A stretch of 40,685 bases of DNA, taken from positions 1 to 40,685 of the forward strand of contig JALWZJ010000155.1 in the NCBI GenBank assembly GCA_027002625.1, written 5' to 3'. Positions 38,408 to 40,685 of this stretch are shown in pieces. The translations under genes were made by a program, and so were the position numbers. Every line of letters begins with the position of its first letter. The stretch's first letter is position 1. The stretch comes from Campylobacterales bacterium (lineage in GTDB: Bacteria; Campylobacterota; Campylobacteria; Campylobacterales; Nitratiruptoraceae). The notes under the pieces are model-generated. The model searched no databases and was not told the DNA's origin. It saw only the letters and a program-made list of their open reading frames with translations.

Positions 38408-39276
38408 AGGCTGGCTCCATCACCGATCTCATCGGCAACACACCCTTGCTACAAATAGAGCCAAATATCTGGGCCAAATGTGAGTTTACCAATCCTGGCG
38501 GCAGTGTGAAAGATCGCATCGCACTCAACATGATCCAAAAGGCTTTGGAAGATGGTAAGCTCAACAAAAACACTCCCATCGTCGAGCCAACCAGCGGCAA
38601 CACCGGTATCGCCATCGCCATGATCGCCGCGAGCCTTGGTCTTAAAGCCATCATCGTCATGCCAGAATCGATGAGCGTGGAGCGACGAAAGCTGATGCGC
38701 TTTTTGGGTGCCGATGTGATACTAACACCAGCAGACGAGGGGATGCAAGGAGCTATCAAAAAGGCCAAAGAGCTTGGTGGTTTCATGCTCAATCAGTTCG
38801 AAAATCCAGCCAATCCAGAGGCCCACGAAAAAACAACGGCCAAAGAGATCTTGGCCGATATGCCAAAACTCGATATCTTCGTAGCCGGAGTGGGAACGGG
38901 TGGTACGATCACAGGAGTAGGTAGAGTACTCAAAGCCAACGACCCCTCCATCAAAATCGTGGCGGTGGAGCCGGCCAAAAGCCCGGTGCTTAGCGGCGGC
39001 ACTCCCGGACCGCACAAGATCCAGGGTATTGGAGCTGGCTTCGTGCCAAAGATTCTCGATAGATCGATCTTTGCCCAAGTGATCCAGATAGAAGATGAAG
39101 AGGCGATGGAGCAGAGTCGCTGGCTGGCCAGAACCAAAGGGGTGATGGCGGGAATTAGCAGCGGCGCCAATATCGCGGCGGCCAAAAGGCTCTCCCAAAA
39201 GTATCCAGACGCCACTATCGTCACGGTGCTGTGCGACACGGCCGAGCGATACCTCTCCACTGAACTCTTTGGCTGA
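38404..39276 (+). CDS. cysK: Cysteine synthase (O-acetylserine sulfhydrylase family)
   Basis: Start re-assigned to ATG 38404; ITDLIGNTPLLQIEPNIWAKCEFTNPGGSVKDRIALNMI (PLP Lys), EPTSGNTGIAIAMIAA, GTGGTITGVGRVLK. Confidence 0.9.
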   Translation: MKAGSITDLIGNTPLLQIEPNIWAKCEFTNPGGSVKDRIALNMIQKALEDGKLNKNTPIVEPTSGNTGIAIAMIAASLGLKAIIVMPESMSVERRKLMRFLGADVILTPADEGMQGAIKKAKELGGFMLNQFENPANPEAHEKTTAKEILADMPKLDIFVAGVGTGGTITGVGRVLKANDPSIKIVAVEPAKSPVLSGGTPGPHKIQGIGAGFVPKILDRSIFAQVIQIEDEEAMEQSRWLARTKGVMAGISSGANIAAAKRLSQKYPDATIVTVLCDTAERYLSTELFG

Positions 39277-39884
39277 TGCTCTTTTTCGAGACCATCAAAG
39301 CCTTGGATGGCAGATTGTGGCATACGAAGTGGCATGAACGAAGGGCTCATCGTACCCAAAAGACCCATTTTTCAAACTTCGAACCCCTCGATCTATCGCT
39401 CCTTCCCCCACCCCCCGCCAAAGGCCTTTGGCGCTGCAAAGTGATCTATGGCGAAAAACTGCAAAAGGTGGAGTACCACTCCTACACTCCCAGGTCTATG
39501 CACTCCTTGCGCCTGATCGAGAGCTCCATCCACTACCCCTACAAAGCCTTGGATCGCAAAGAGCTGGAGGAGCTTTTTGGCCAAAGGGATGGATGTGACG
39601 ATATACTGATCTGTGAAGATGGGCTACTCAAAGACACCTCCATCGCCAATATCGCCCTCCTCTACAAAGGTCAGTGGCTCACGCCAAAAGAGCCTCTGCT
39701 ACCAGGTACCACCCGTGAGCGGCTCCTCCACCAAGGCAAGCTTCGCCCAGCGCAATTAGAGATTTCCGATTTGGCCAAATGCGAAAAGATAGCCCTTCTC
39801 AATGCGATGATAGGATTTTTTGAGCTTGATGAGTGTATAATACGCCAAAGGAGTGACGATGTTGTACGACATTTTACAAGATGA
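39276..39884 (+). CDS. Class IV aminotransferase / PabC-like aminodeoxychorismate lyase
   Basis: LFFETIKALDGRLWHTKWHERRAHRTQ; DDILICEDGLLKDTSIANIALLYKGQWLTPKEPLLPGTTRERLL. Confidence 0.82.
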   Translation: MLFFETIKALDGRLWHTKWHERRAHRTQKTHFSNFEPLDLSLLPPPPAKGLWRCKVIYGEKLQKVEYHSYTPRSMHSLRLIESSIHYPYKALDRKELEELFGQRDGCDDILICEDGLLKDTSIANIALLYKGQWLTPKEPLLPGTTRERLLHQGKLRPAQLEISDLAKCEKIALLNAMIGFFELDECIIRQRSDDVVRHFTR

Positions 39885-40299
39885 GGAGTTCGCCACGATC
39901 CTCACCAACCACGCCACCGATATACTCTACTATCTTTTCGAAAAGGATCAGGAGTTTGGCGTGCTGGTGGACCTCAAGCAAGTAGCGTTCGATCCGATGC
40001 TACCCCAAGAGATCTACGAAAAACTTCCAGAGTTCACCCTCTTTTTATTGATGAACTACACATATGAAAGCGCGCGGCTCGAAGATGGGGTGCTGCAGTT
40101 CGAGGCGGGATTTGGGAGTGAGAATTTCGGCTCGGTGGTACGTGTGCCAGTGGGTGCTATTTTGCAGATCATTGTAGATGAGACTCCCATCTTCGTCAAT
40201 CTCACGGCCACGGTGCCCAAGCAGCAGACCAAACCCAAATCCTCAATGGAAGCGCTCCTCTCCAATCCGGAGAATCGACGCTTTTTGAAAAAGGATTAA
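39859..40299 (+). CDS. SspB-like / conserved protein of unknown function
   Basis: ORF (MLYDILQDEEFATIL...; start 39853 or 39859); C-terminal half VLQFEAGFGSENFGSVVRVPVGAILQIIVDETPIFVNLT resembles the SspB ClpXP-adaptor fold pattern. Confidence 0.5.
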   Translation: MLYDILQDEEFATILTNHATDILYYLFEKDQEFGVLVDLKQVAFDPMLPQEIYEKLPEFTLFLLMNYTYESARLEDGVLQFEAGFGSENFGSVVRVPVGAILQIIVDETPIFVNLTATVPKQQTKPKSSMEALLSNPENRRFLKKD

Positions 40300-40685
40300 T
40301 GCTTGAGCTTGAGGATATGATCGACGATATTGATCAAAAAGGGGTCGCTTCTACGCTCTTTGAGATAGCAGATATAAAATTTTCGCTTGATCTTTTCGCC
40401 TTTGATCTTGGCTTCGAAGAGACGTCCCTGTTTGACTTCATCCTCGATGGCGTAGCGTGAGATGATGGAGACGGTGGGGTGCTCTTTGTCGATAGGGCTG
40501 CGTAGGATCGAGTTGACCACGGCGGTGGAGGAGCTCACTTCACTGATGACGTTGAACTTCTTGCAGCTCACCCCAAGGCGCTCGAAGACTTCGGAGACCA
40601 GTTTTCTGGTATGGCTCCCCTCTTCGCGGCATATCCAGTTGAAACGGTACAGATCCTCCACGCGTACATATTTTGGCAGCTTGGT
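40296..40685 (-). CDS. LysR-type regulator, C-terminal part (truncated by window edge)
   Basis: Open reading frame continues to the window end; VNSILRSPIDKEHPTVSIISRYAIEDEVKQGRLFEAKIKGEKIKRKFYICYLKER resembles LTTR effector domain. Confidence 0.6.
   Translation of the reverse strand, partial: TKLPKYVRVEDLYRFNWICREEGSHTRKLVSEVFERLGVSCKKFNVISEVSSSTAVVNSILRSPIDKEHPTVSIISRYAIEDEVKQGRLFEAKIKGEKIKRKFYICYLKERRSDPFLINIVDHILKLKH

Larger units (their letters stand above)
333..39778. repeat. Dispersed highly iterated palindrome TTGGCCAA (extended core TTTTGGCCAAAA)
   Basis: Manual count of exact TTGGCCAA start positions: 333, 498, 1058, 1185, 2334, 2865, 4539, 5291, 5509, 5918, 6137, 6320, 6424, 7096, 7259, 9583, 10816, 11603, 11961, 13400, 14272, 17016, 18473, 21214, 21670, 22791, 24199, 26224, 27494, 29451, 30023, 31701, 32113, 36557, 37328, 39577, 39771 (37 copies). 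About 26 of these extend to TTTGGCCAAA; full TTTTGGCCAAAA at 331, 2863, 22789, 27492, 30021. Confidence 0.9.

Noticed and set aside
1-40685. CRISPR arrays, tRNA/rRNA genes, transposases, integrases, toxin-antitoxin or phage genes
   Set aside because: Looked for and not seen; the window is chromosomal housekeeping and LPS-core content.

Overview
The window is a gene-dense chromosomal segment from a bacterium that looks like Campylobacterota (Epsilonproteobacteria). That placement rests on protein character: MagIII-type glycosylase, CcoS/CcoI with a small cytochrome c, and typical LPS-core genes. Contents from left to right: (i) a 13-gene + strand chain at 36-11723 in which every junction overlaps, carrying LPS-core/lipid A genes (WaaC, UDP-GlcA epimerase, LpxL/HtrB-like, glycosyltransferases, WaaF, PAP2, GT-C) and then hemerythrin, DUF2249 and a polytopic membrane protein; (ii) a convergent - strand ADP-heptose operon (gmhA-hldE-hldD-gmhB); (iii) cytochrome c, a 37-aa membrane micro-ORF, ccoS and ccoI; (iv) rho, murI and dnaX; (v) a lower-GC secreted Ser/Trp/Gly-rich protein gene that looks frame-disrupted; (vi) magIII, ymdB-like, mfd, folC, lptE, leuS, secF, secD, yajC; (vii) lnt, cysK, an aminotransferase IV gene, an SspB-like gene and a partial LysR gene. 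No rRNA, tRNA, CRISPR or transposase was seen. Two signals stand out. First, the palindrome TTGGCCAA (core of TTTTGGCCAAAA) was counted by eye 37 times, against about 0.6 expected for a random 8-mer; it sits in all three codon phases and on genes of both strands, like a highly iterated palindrome or uptake/methylation signal. Second, dnaX carries a correctly phased A_AAA_AAG slippery heptamer with an upstream AAGG, a downstream 8-bp stem-loop and an immediate -1 frame TGA, the layout of the E. coli dnaX -1 programmed frameshift. All counts were made by eye and should be recomputed.
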